Of a DNA stretch of 64,000 bases, positions 1 to 12,500 are shown one piece after another. The DNA is from Bugula neritina (lineage: Eukaryota; Bryozoa; Gymnolaemata; Cheilostomatida; Bugulidae). Positions within the stretch are counted from its first letter, which is position 1. Every line of letters starts with the position of its first letter. Under the pieces are notes generated by a model. That model worked only from the letters and a program-made list of their open reading frames with translations, was not told where the DNA came from and did not search any database. A program made the translations under genes and the position numbers. The DNA is taken from assembly GCA_964035545.1 (NCBI GenBank), contig OZ037767.1:1988680-2052679 (forward strand), read 5' to 3'.

Positions 1-515
1 CTTAATGCCAGTTGAACTACATACTCAGGCTTTGTGTTAGCCAGTTTATGTCATTGTTTCTCCTGGGGTAATCTAATCAAATGTTTTGTTTTTGGTTTCA
101 TTCAAAAGCTATTTATTTTTCATTTTTCATATTTTTAAAATAACATTCTTCGTTCATTACATGACAAACCCACTAGGCAGCGTAGGAATAGCTCTGTCAG
201 CACTCACTTGCTAGGTTGTTTGAGTTCGTTTAGTCTCTGAGAGTATGTTTTACTTTCTCTAAGAGTAGAACATAGTTTTTCTAATTTTTTTATTCAAGTT
301 TGAGGATAAAAATTATAAATTAGTTAGAAAACTAGGTTTGAAAACTTGAAAGTGTATAAGTATACTGCCAGCAAAGTTCACTTCGATATTAAAATAGTTT
401 TGTCTTGTCTCACAAGGAAAAGGTTCTGTTTTTTTAATCTAATTATTAATAATATGCAAGATTATTGTCTGTCATCAATCAGTATGGAGTTGTATTGCCT
501 CGCCTATGTTAACAG
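1..515. other. Non-coding sequence, probably intron upstream of first visible MIPOL1 exon
   Basis: AT-rich, with no reading frame I can link to MIPOL1. The first recognisable MIPOL1 exon starts at 516 after a TTAACAG acceptor in phase 1, so the preceding coding exon should lie to the left of the window or be very short in here. The short frames across 346-738 overlap that exon in wrong frames. Confidence 0.5.
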
Positions 516-3500
516 ACGCTCGGACACAGCCTTCAGATGTGAATATTATCAAAGCTGCCAGCATGTTGAGTTCCGACAGCAAAGAGAGGCAAATTTCTCG
601 TCTCCTACAGGAAATAGATCTCCTGAAAGACCAAAACCGAAAAGTGAGAAATCTTATTTTGTTTCCACTATATAGTTGTGCTAGATCTAACTTGTTAATA
701 TATTCATCTTCAGTCACTCTAGCATTCTGGGAAGGCATGCAATCAGGACTGGGTTACTAGTTCCAAGTGTTAAATTGTCCTTCTGCTCTACTAGGTTAAA
801 GTATCTAGAATGTTCCACATGTAATTCTGTGTTCTATATTTTAGGTTATATTTAGAGGTATGCTTCTGTTCACAGGTGGATGTTACATGTACAACCATTT
901 GTTCTATATATCAATATACATTCTATTTAGAAATATGTTTTATCAGTAATATTATATTCTATTTATATGCACTTGGTTTATTTATAGACATCTATTTTAT
1001 TTATAAACATGCTACTGTATATAGACATCCGTTCTATTTATAGACATGTGTTCTATTTATAGACATCCGTTCTATTTATAGACATCCATTCTATTTTAAG
1101 GTGTCTGAGGAGTTAGCCGAACAGGTAGAAGTCAGCAACAGACTCAAGGTAGAGGCGGAGCTTAGAGAAGTAGCTAATAAAGAGAAAGACTCTTCAAAAG
1201 TTTCAGGTTTGTTCACGTCATCTGCTGTCCTCCAGAGCCCTGATTGGCTGATGGACAAGTTGAGGTTATCTACAGTATTCTGCAGATCGACAAATCAAAT
1301 ATATTTTAAAATATATACTGATGATATACGTGGTTAGCTAATGCACTAGATGTATTATTTTTTGTATCTATTTAGTTCAAGTTTCCCTTTTCACTACTGT
1401 AAACCTACTCTAGTAAGAATCAGATATGAGAGACAGATACATGAATCTAAATATTGATAAAATGTTAGTAGTTGACAGTTGTTCATTTTTGTTCATGGGT
1501 ATTGGGATTTGTCTTACTAAATTACAGAGTAGGCACACAATGCCATCATAACTCGTAGGATAAATGGCCACTTAGTCTATTGTTAGTATAAACTATAAGC
1601 CAAGGGGCTCGTTGTGTAGTGAGCTTCTAGTAACTGACTCTTAAACCTTCCCTTCTGAAGTTGCCCTGATAGTGTAGTGGATAAAGGCATACACTGCTAA
1701 GCCAAGCCATAATATGTTGTGAGGGTTCTACCCCACTAACCGCATGCTATTTTCATCTTATAGTCAGTATGTATTGTAGCCTTAATACAAGAAATATATG
1801 AGAAGCAACGGCAGAGAGATCGGGCTATGATGGGTCGACTGAAACTGGCCAATGAGGAGAGAGATAGAGCTCTAACGATGGTCAACTCGCTGAAGCGTGG
1901 CCAGACAATGTATGTATGCCCCCTGTGTGTGACAAGGAGTTGTCTACCCTTATAGTTGACTAGTAAATCCTTTTATTCAATTAAACTGATACAAATTATG
2001 AATCCATGTCCGCAATCACCTTTATCAGTTGCAGTTAACTTCATTAAAATTTAGGAGTTATATTTTCATTGCAAAACTCAGAAATTTATTGGAAAATTAA
2101 CATCGAAACACGTATGATAAATTAGGGGTTGATATCAGATGATACAGTCTTGGAAAAAAGTCAATGGTTGCTCGGTTTTTCAAAGTAACTCTTGTTTGGG
2201 TTATTTACTCTCTCAATATCTGTTACGATGCGACATTGGGGTATAATCTACTAAAAGAGCTAGTATATAACTTATAACAATAGGTATATAACTTATAACA
2301 ATATTCACACTGAAGTCACACTAGAGATACGCTGTGATATATTCTCTTCCATCTTTACTTTTTAGGGAAGAAATTGTCTCAGATACTGAAGACGGAATTG
2401 CTTCTAGTCAGGTATCTTTTCAGTTATTACTATGAATTATACTAGTATATATTACTATGAATTATACTAGTATAATTCATAGTAATATATACTAGTATAT
2501 ATTACTATGAATTATACTAGTATATATTACTATGAATTATACTAGTATATATTACTATGAATTATACTAGTATATATTACTATGAATTATACTAGTATAT
2601 ATTACTATGAATTATACTAGTATATATTACTATGAATTATACTAGTATATATTACTATGAATTATACTAGTATATATTACTATGAATTATACTGTGTTAT
2701 ATATTATATAATACTTTAATGTTTGACTAGTGTATACGCGATTTAAAATTTTAGTGAATAAAGTTATAGTTTTACAGTTCATTGAGACAATTATTCAACA
2801 CAAAATATAAATTACAAGCAGTTAAAAATATTTGTTTTAAATTAAAAGCATTTTTGTGGAAAATATTCATTAAAATATTATGCCAGTTGATGACTCATAA
2901 TCACCCACAGGTGGATAAGCTGACCGCTGTCGGTATTTCCCAGAGAGCAGCTGACACTCTGAGTTCAATTCATGGCACTTCAGTAAATACTCGAGAAGTT
3001 CACTCGCAGAGAGTCAAAGAACTCGTCAATGAACGAGATGCTGCACTCAGAAAGGTACTACCTGCTTAATATTTATCACTTAGTAGTTATCTGCACTATG
3101 CACGTTGAGATCACAACTCCTTAACTTTTCATGTCTAAATCCTAATCTCATTGTTGGTAGTTGTGTAAAAAATTCAACCCATTGTTTTTTGTAATTGTTT
3201 TAATTTATTAATTCACCATTATTATTGGGTGTGTATTGATGCCTGAGCGTGTGATGGAATGCTGCCGGTGTGCTCTATAGTCGCTGCTGCCACAGGTTTA
3301 TTGTTTGCTGCCACAGGTGTCTCAGTTGGAGTCAGAGATGCTGAAGCTACAGAGAGAAGTGGATGAGCTTTTACCTCTTCAAGATGAACACCTGAAACTC
3401 AAGGTTAGTTTTGTTCTGATCTTTGTAGACCTCATAGCTCCTAGTGTTTGAGTACTCTAGCAGGTGGAGATAACTAGTTTCATATGTGGTTGCAACACAC

Positions 3501-6500
3501 TTACTGAATCCCTTTGCTTTTCTTGTTTATGATTTGTGAGAAAAACCAATAAAATAGACATTAGATAAAATTTTAGCACGAGTTGCAACTAATTTATTCT
3601 ACTGGTTTTATTATCATCTTAGGTTATGCTGGTATACCATGGCATAAATGCTATCTTGTGAATATATTAGGTATTGAATACCTTTAACGGGTTTATAACC
3701 CATTTTTGCTGTAATTTCAGCTAATAATTAATGCAGATAGTAAACTGAAAATCATTATAATCCCAAAGGGGCTTAACCTACAATCGATGCAGATTAATTA
3801 ACATGAAACAAAGTGTAATAACAAATAAATTTACTTTGTTGATACTTTTTGTTAACAAATTGAAATTTCTGTAAAAATTAAGTATTTCGGCAAATATATG
3901 ACAAACAGATGAATTACATTATTGTATGTAAATAGTTGAAGTTATCAATAATTAGAACAATGTGATAATGATGTAAGTTAAAATGAAGGTGCAGCTAAGT
4001 TGGCACTGTTTGTTGGCCAGTCTTTACATAATATTATGTGTGTTTACTGTTCTATAGGTGTGTTTACTGTAATGTTAACATAATAACTGACAACTGAATA
4101 TATAATTTATTAGAGTTGACTTAATTTAGTATACAATATACAGAGTATAACACAACATACAGAGTATAACACAACATACAGAGTATAACACAATATACAG
4201 AGTATAACACAATATACAGAGTATAATACAACATACAGAGTATAACACAATATACAGAGTATAACACAACATACAGAGTATAACACAACATACAGAGTAT
4301 AACACAATATACAGAGTATAACACAATATACAGAGTATAATACAATATAAATAATATAATAAATAAAATATACATAATATAATATAATATACATAATTAT
4401 TATAACACAATATACATAATATAATACAATATACACAGTATAATACAATATAGCTAGTCTTTTTAAGGAATTGACCAATAGAAAATATGTAGTACCTATT
4501 GAAGCTATACCAATAAACTTCCACTGATATAATATTGTTTTTAAATATTCAAACATTAATTTGTTTTTATATAACAAGAACATCATAGTATTTATTTATG
4601 TAATCTTACAAGATAATATTATACTTCTTTGTTTTATCATATGGCTGTCATAAGATACCCTTTACCTCGTGCCATGCATGTAGTTTAACATAACGTTCTA
4701 GCTGTTGAGTTTCATTTAAACTCTGAAGATGGATACAAAGTGTAAGTTTATATGAATACAGTATTAAATGAAAAAAATTTCTTGTGTAGTTATTTTTAAT
4801 TAAATTGCTAGCCCTTAATGATATATTTAAAATATTATAGGCTACATATACTATATAGTACAATATACATAGTATAGTACAATATAAATAATTATTATAA
4901 TATTTGAGTTTTTGTTCATCTATGTAAATAATTTACAATATTTTTGAGAGTAATTCATTTGCATTAGTTTACGGTATTGAAATTATTATTTAAATTATAT
5001 ACATAAAAAATAATACCAGTAAAGAGCTGTGTAATGAACTAATGTATTAGAGTGTTGAAATTTGTGGTATATTATTATACTAACAATATAAATATAATAT
5101 AACCTGTTTAATAAGGATTTGTTTTAGTGATTTAAATTGCTAATTTTTTGCTGAGCAGTAAATATTTAGAGCACGTTATCTCTTAAGAAAGTTTGAAATT
5201 TCAAATCAATTATTCCTAAAAAATATTACTTGTAACATTTTAGTATTTTAAGACTACTTAAATTTTTGGATACTGTGCCAGGCACATATTTTAATACAAA
5301 ATAAATAAAATAGGAAAATCGTAATTTGTTTTTCAATAGTTTATGTTAAAACTAAATGGTGTTAAGATGATTTTAATTACACATGTGTAATTAAAACTAT
5401 CTCAACACCATTTAGTTTTAACATAAACTATTGAAAAACAAATTACGGTTTTCCTATTTTATTTATTTATGTTTTAATGAAGGGGCTCACCCCCCCCCCC
5501 ACCCGTATGGTGTGATGAACAGTATATATTAACCCACTATCAGTATGTTGGTATATCTTGTTTAGTTTAACAGTAATTCCAACATGTAATATCTTCAACA
5601 AAATTTTACCTATTGGTCACTTAAAGAATTGTAAACTCCTTTTGCTGCCTAACTATTTCATACCGCTGCGATCTGTTAAATCTTGCTGACTACTATCTTG
5701 ACAAACAGATTCTGTTCCGGAAACTTTCAGTTTCTAAGACGATTGATTAAATTCTACCTACGCCCTTGGCTGCTCACAATTATATTTTTAGATGTATTGA
5801 GATTCCCTGGTTAGTTGTTCAGATCTCCCTTGCTTACTCTTAGCTAATTGAGTGTGTTAGTGTAAATACATCATTACATGGACATTTACTCTACCTTCTC
5901 CTGGTAATAATTCCTAATCAAAACACGGACTGATTGAGAAAATAATTGTAATGGGCATATTATAATTTGTTCAGGGATGTAATTTAGTTTCGTAATACAA
6001 AGAGTATTATTCATGTTATTAACTTTGCTGTCAGGAAGAAAATGAAAAAAGCATTTCATATGTAATTATTGGTTGTTCAGAATCTTTAACTTTTGTCTTT
6101 AGAAATGTTTATAAACTAACTTTTTATATAAAAGCTTGTCAAGTGAGACAACTAAAGGCAATGTGTAAGATACTACAATATAGGCTATAATTTTTAATTA
6201 AATTTTTTGATATATTGCAATGTACACTATAATCTAGCTCGATATATACTATAAAATGTTACAATTGCTTACACATAATATAATATATTAAAATATTCAC
6301 TATAATTTATTGCAATATACACTATAATTTATTACAATATACACTGTAATTTATTACAATACAATTATTAATAATACCTTAAGCTATAATTTTCGTTTAG
6401 TTATTTCCCAAACAGTGCTAAAAAATTGCAATTATATAAGTCTACATTTTAGATTCAATAAAAAGTGTTAACCATTTTCTCAACCAGGTTTATACTGACT

Positions 6501-9500
6501 TGTAAATCATTGCAAAGCATATTAATAATATTATGTTAACAAATATGTTTTATAATATTATACATTGTAATGCAAATCTTATATCTTATTTATGTTGGTT
6601 TAGGGTTTTTTTTATAGCCTTCCTATACAAATGTTTAAGCAAGCCATTTACCATATTTATATTGCTGCATGATTACAAATAGCATAATTGTTGTATATGT
6701 GAATATTTGTAATAATCTCGACTACTACGAGTACACACACTCTGTGGGTTTACCTTGACACTGCGGTGTTGATGGAGTAAACATATTAATGTTTATTATT
6801 TGATCTTAATCGCAATGACTACATCAAGTCCCCTTCAGCGTGCATTTAGATTGTGGATGTAGCATATAATATGTAATGTGCGCTATATACTATATAATAT
6901 ATAGCATAATATATAATATAATGTATAATATATAACATATAATATGTAATAAAATTTAATATACAACATACAATATGTAACAGTATTTATTATATTGTTA
7001 GTAACTTCATTAAAATAAATAATTATAATAGAAACATTTTTATTTACTACTTTCTTATCAAAGTCAATTAATATATTGGACACTATTGTATCCATCTTCA
7101 GAGTTATAAATTGACTGTATAGGTAACTCTGTCAATGGATAAAATATTGTCCAATATATTAGTTTATTTTGACAAATAAAGTAGTAAACAAGAAAAATGC
7201 TTGTTGTTTATTCATGTTTAATAATATATTTAGTAGATAGTTTCAACTTGCCAAGTTCTATATTTAAATTTATTTCATATGTTACATTCAAAGCAATTAT
7301 TATTTGATTGCTTCTACATTGTGAGGGCTGTCCTTGCATTGGCTTGGAATTGAACCACGTCAGCCATTTGTATAGCTACTCATTTACCATATTTGATATT
7401 CGTTTAAATATATCAAATTTTTAGTATCAAGATTTTGAATTACTTTATTGATTTTCGACTTTTACATGAAAAGAGAGAGTAGTATATAAATAGAAAATAT
7501 TCATAGTGTGTTTAGTATAATATTATAATAAGTTTATGTGTGTTTTGGTTTGGCTAACGTTGATATAGGGCTAGCTTACATTACCCGTTGCTGATCAATA
7601 TAGTTTGAATATCCGTCAGTGTTTTGTATTTACTTAAGGTAATGTTAAGCTTGCCGTGGCGCCATAGGTCTCGGTGTACATGCATCTTAGATATAGTCAG
7701 AGGTGAGGTATCATGTATGCACCATCTACGCACACCTCCGTATTATATTAATATGTCAGCCGTGAGAGGAAAATGCAGAGGTAATGCAGTCAGCGAAGGA
7801 TGCATAATACCGCCGGTATTCACGGTCATGTGAAGTACGCTCTATACGGTGTAACTAATATGCCACTATGCAAACTCCATCTATTGACAATACACTCACT
7901 GGAGAGTAGACAAATTTACAGAAAATATTACCTTTGTTTGTGTGTCATACTTTCATCTACTTAATATTCTAACTCTGTAAACATTGCTATTAATACCGTG
8001 AAATGAACAATTCACCCTCTACCTGTCTGGTCAGCTTATAGCTAATGAGTGGATTAAAATCCGATGCATTTGATATTAGGCGAAGGTTTTACCAGTTTGT
8101 TTTTTAGTTTGAAAAAGTATTTTAATTTTGTTGCCTGATTTAATTTGTTTCAAAAAATTACTAAACATCAATTCTTTGTTATTGTTGAATTTCCCCATCC
8201 TGCAATATCGGGTATTGATCATTGTTGGTATTACAAGGGTTTGCACACAGCTTACTGACTCTGTAAATGTTTAGCTACTGCTTATTATAGTGGAAAATAT
8301 TGAAAGCTGTTAATTTATATTTGCCATATTACTCCACAATGAGATAAGAGTCAAATGACTAAACAACTATATGGAGATAAAATTTTAATTAAATAATTAT
8401 TTGTGGACTTAAAATTCATTATGATATATTCGTCCTAAACATATCTAGCTGCACAGCTTTTATAATAACTTTGTAATTTTTGGACTTATTTTGTTGAAAT
8501 AATTTTGATTTCTCAAAGTCGTGTGTTCTATTAAAACCAGCAAGGATATAGTTTCTTTGTCAAGGGTGTGTGTTGCAACGTCACAATGATTTTGAAATGC
8601 CCGATATCAGTAAGGGTGTTTGGTATGGAAAGTGACGCTAAAGAACTCGTTATCATCTTCTGTGAAAGATAGTAGCTATGTCTGTGTGACAACGGTGTAG
8701 TGTTTTCAGGCGATAATATTGCTTCACCTACTCTACGTAGATACCTACACTAACTCACTCTGCCCTTGTCCCTTTATCATGTTCCACTGGCTTTTGTGCG
8801 GTGTACAAAAATAGATTCATCAACAATTATTATGCTCAAGTTATCATTGTAAAGGTCTATTAACTAGATATCATTATATAAAGTAAGTTATGCAAGAAAT
8901 GTTTACTTTATTGTTTCTAATCATAAACATTAATTTGGGAGCTTCTTTTGCTATTATTCCATTCAGCAATCAGTTTGAAATCAACTATAGGCATTTCTGT
9001 TAGACCGTGACACGATTTTACTAAAAGATAGAATGTAAAAAAATTAAAGTCTGTTATGGTGCAGTTTGGTGTCCTTAGCACTATCAAGGATTGGCATAAA
9101 GAATTGTAATTAGCCTATTTATAGAGATGAGCCGTCTACTAATGGAAAGATTTATTTTGTACATAGATAAAATTCCTGGCCATGTCAATTTGTATTGAAC
9201 AAGCTTTACGTTAAATTCTACAATTTTTTTCCTATAACAAAATAAATAATATTAAAAAACTAAACAGTAATAAAAAATCAAAAGTAATAAGAAAATAAAT
9301 AATAAAACAATAAAAAGTAATAGAAAATAAACAGTAATAGAACAATAAATATTAATAGAAAAACTGACACAAGTATACAAATAAAGCATCTGGAATGTTA
9401 CAGTGATAGCTGCAGATGGTGGACAGAATTTCCAATCAATATACACAGGAATAGTGCTGGGTCATATTTATGTTGGCTCTTAGGAGCTCTCTTCAGTTTA

Positions 9501-12500
9501 CCACAATGCTTAAGGGAGAGGAGCGTGCACTTGCTTCAACTCCCACTGTTATAAAAAATAAATACCAATTACCGCATGTAAAAACAGGAAATCGTATCTA
9601 TTCAAGCATACGCTAAAATTGTACACTGCTCTATGATTGTAAGCTTTCAGAAATGTTTTAATAGAAATAGGGACTCCCAAAGCATTTGTGGTTTTTATAG
9701 CACGCAGCATGGCTTATAATGGCTGGTGTAAGGCCAGCAACATTTAAATTCTAGCGGGCCAATAATTTATTTGCTTTTCCATAGTTAATTTGTCTAATAA
9801 TTACAGGTATGCCGTAGTATCAGTTGCTGCTTGTTTAGTAGTACACATCTCTGTGGATATTACAGTTCAAGTAGTAATCTGCTAGTGTATTAGTAAATAA
9901 ATTATGTATACAAATCAGTGATAATTGTATGTATATACAGCAAATACTAGAGTAGTGTTATACAAATGTGTACATTTGTAAAATATACACACAAACTGAC
10001 TATTTAACAGAGTAAACTCTTTGTATTATCTATTTTATTTGTATTATAGATAGTAACGTAAAGATGACCAGATATATTGTTGACATTTCTCTGATGTTAT
10101 TTGTAGAAAGGGAATAGGGACTGTGGTGTGTGTATAAAATATGTGTATAGACTAAAAATTCAACTATCACATGCATAATTGACCCAATGAAAACATTGTA
10201 AGTGTAGTAGTTTTGTGCAATCATTCGAGAAATAAGTAAATACAGCCTCAACTGGCTGGCAAACATTGTGAAAATACTCGATATTGATCTGAATTCTAAT
10301 GACTAAATAATGGAACCTCTCCTGAAATAATGCGTTCATGAAATATTAATGTAAAGTTGGATTGAATTGGATTAGCAGTGAAAGAAGAAATGACAAAACA
10401 ATAATGTATTACATGAGATGTTTATATGAAAGCCATACAACTGCTGGAAAAACACTACAAAGCACACACAGTGAATCGCCTCTTGTCAAACCTAAAAGCT
10501 CTTTTCCTTATAACCCATTTGGCTCCAAAGCAAACAAAAGGCTGGAAATGACATACAAGGAATGGTTATTAGCAGTGGATGCATTTGTGCAATTGAAAAA
10601 GCTGTATATGATGCATTGCCAGCGAATAATAGCCAGCTATTCATGCTAGTTTCACATCATCCGCTTCTTAATTGTATTGTTCTTTTGGCCATTCTTTTTT
10701 AAATCTACATGTTTGTATATTTTTCTTATGTTGTCATTATTATAAGAACATGTTATAAAGGAGGATTCGGCTAAAATAACAAAAATGCCATTAGGTGAAT
10801 AAGGTGTATGTGCTAATGGCATGTTTTTATAGAACATATCTTATTTTTTATCACTACACCTTTTCATTAAGCAAGTGTTGGGCTTTGTCACCCTGAAACA
10901 TGCAGTTTGACAGGCGTGGGAGGTGGTTGCTAATCATTCACTGGTTGACGTACTATCTATACCACTTCTGGGCCACTTCTGTTTATCTTTAATTAATTTT
11001 TTAATCATTACCATTGGGCTAGTCTCACAAAGAAAATGTTTGAAATATTGCGGAAATTTCTAGAACAAGTAAAAGCTAAGTGTTATGTGATAAGTGGCCC
11101 GCTCAGCATCTGAAAGATGAATAAATCTTGTCTGCTCAGGTGTAATAGAATTGTTCCAACTTTTATTCACCAGGAGCTAAAATTGACTGGTTTATAGAAA
11201 GCTGTTATCATAACATGGGTCTAGCCATAAATATATTTGCTTTTCCATTGTTGACTAGATGTTAATATTTTATTTACATTGGGATGAGATAGTAAAATTT
11301 AACCAAACAGAACATAAATTTCTCCCATAGCTTTTAAATGAACAATATATTCTAAAATAAAAGGTGATAGGAACATCTGCACGCATCTGAATGTTATTAT
11401 AAATAGTATAGGAGCTTTATATTCATATTGTAACAATAATAACAATCTGAAATAATTTTACGGTATAACTTGTCTAAGAATTAAATTTAATGGAATTGGT
11501 CACATTATTGGTGTGAGATTATAAATAAAGGTGGGACAAGTGTGTGCACTGTCACTTAACATGTCACTTCTTTTGTTACTTTTGAAATGCAAAAATTTGA
11601 AAAGTGTTTTGTTTCCTGTTTCATGACATTCACTGACAATAGATCTAGATCTCTACTCTGTGCACCGTGGCTTTTTACAATTTCTTTAAAATATTAGTGT
11701 TAAATAAACAATGGAGAGCTATCCTGGACATCAACATGAAGGCTTTTGAATGGGGTTTTGTCCTTTTACTCAATAGATAACCTGGGGTGATCACGCCTCA
11801 GTGAATCCAGTGAATGCGTAAAGATAATTCATACTTTTAGATGAAAATCTAAAAATCTAGATCTGAAAATAGTTTGAACTTTTTTATTTCTGAGGCCCAA
11901 CTCACATTTTTAGGCTTTTACATTTTTTTACAGAGTATGTTTTCTCTTTTGTGTGTTTGGATTATGCTAGTTTCTCCTTTGACCTCTAGCTTCAATTTAT
12001 TGTTACAGAAGCAGTTGGCCACAACTCAGCAGGAGAGAGATATGGTTATGAGTAAACTGTCAGCGCTAGAAGAAGACAACAGCAACCTTAAAATATACTA
12101 TGGGTGGGTATCAATTACCCTCGTATAAATAACTCAGCAATGTAAATTTCATGCCTTGCTTGAGGTATTCCCTTCAGAATACCTGCAGGTTACACCTATT
12201 CATATTCTGCTGATCCAACTTGCTGCGCGTCTGCATGTTTCAACTCATAATATCTGCAAGTCACATTCACTATTTTATATATTTATAGGTTGATAAAACA
12301 TAGTAATCACTTCTATATATTCTGTAGGTTATACCTAGTGATATTTTCTGTAGGTTACACCTAGGGATATTTATTGTAGGTTACACTTAGGGATATTTAC
12401 TGTAGATTACACCTAGTGATATTTTCTGTAGGTTACACAAGGCGCTGTCGAAGGAGCAGAGCTGGAAGGAGCAGTATAACAACTCCCTCAATCAGATGCA

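Larger units (their letters stand above)
3404..12008 (+). other. MIPOL1 intron 6, 8.6 kb
   Basis: Phase-0 intron between the exon ending CTCAAG and the exon starting AAGCAGTTGG. Apart from the repeats listed separately it is AT-rich unique sequence. An 8.6 kb intron beside others of 0.1-0.6 kb, carrying two foldback elements, points to growth by insertion. An open frame without a supported gene lies at 10362-10649. Confidence 0.7.

Noticed and set aside
475-760. Three overlapping frames on both strands
   Set aside because: Only the forward frame from 516 to 643 continues across splice sites into MIPOL1; the others are shadows.
2424-4450. Regular repeats that could be taken for a CRISPR array
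   Set aside because: Units are contiguous without unique spacers and lie in introns of an animal gene.
4110-4586. Overlapping reverse open frames of 84-158 codons rich in YIVLYSVYC
   Set aside because: They are translations of the 19-bp tandem repeat in three frames, with no domain and no independent support.
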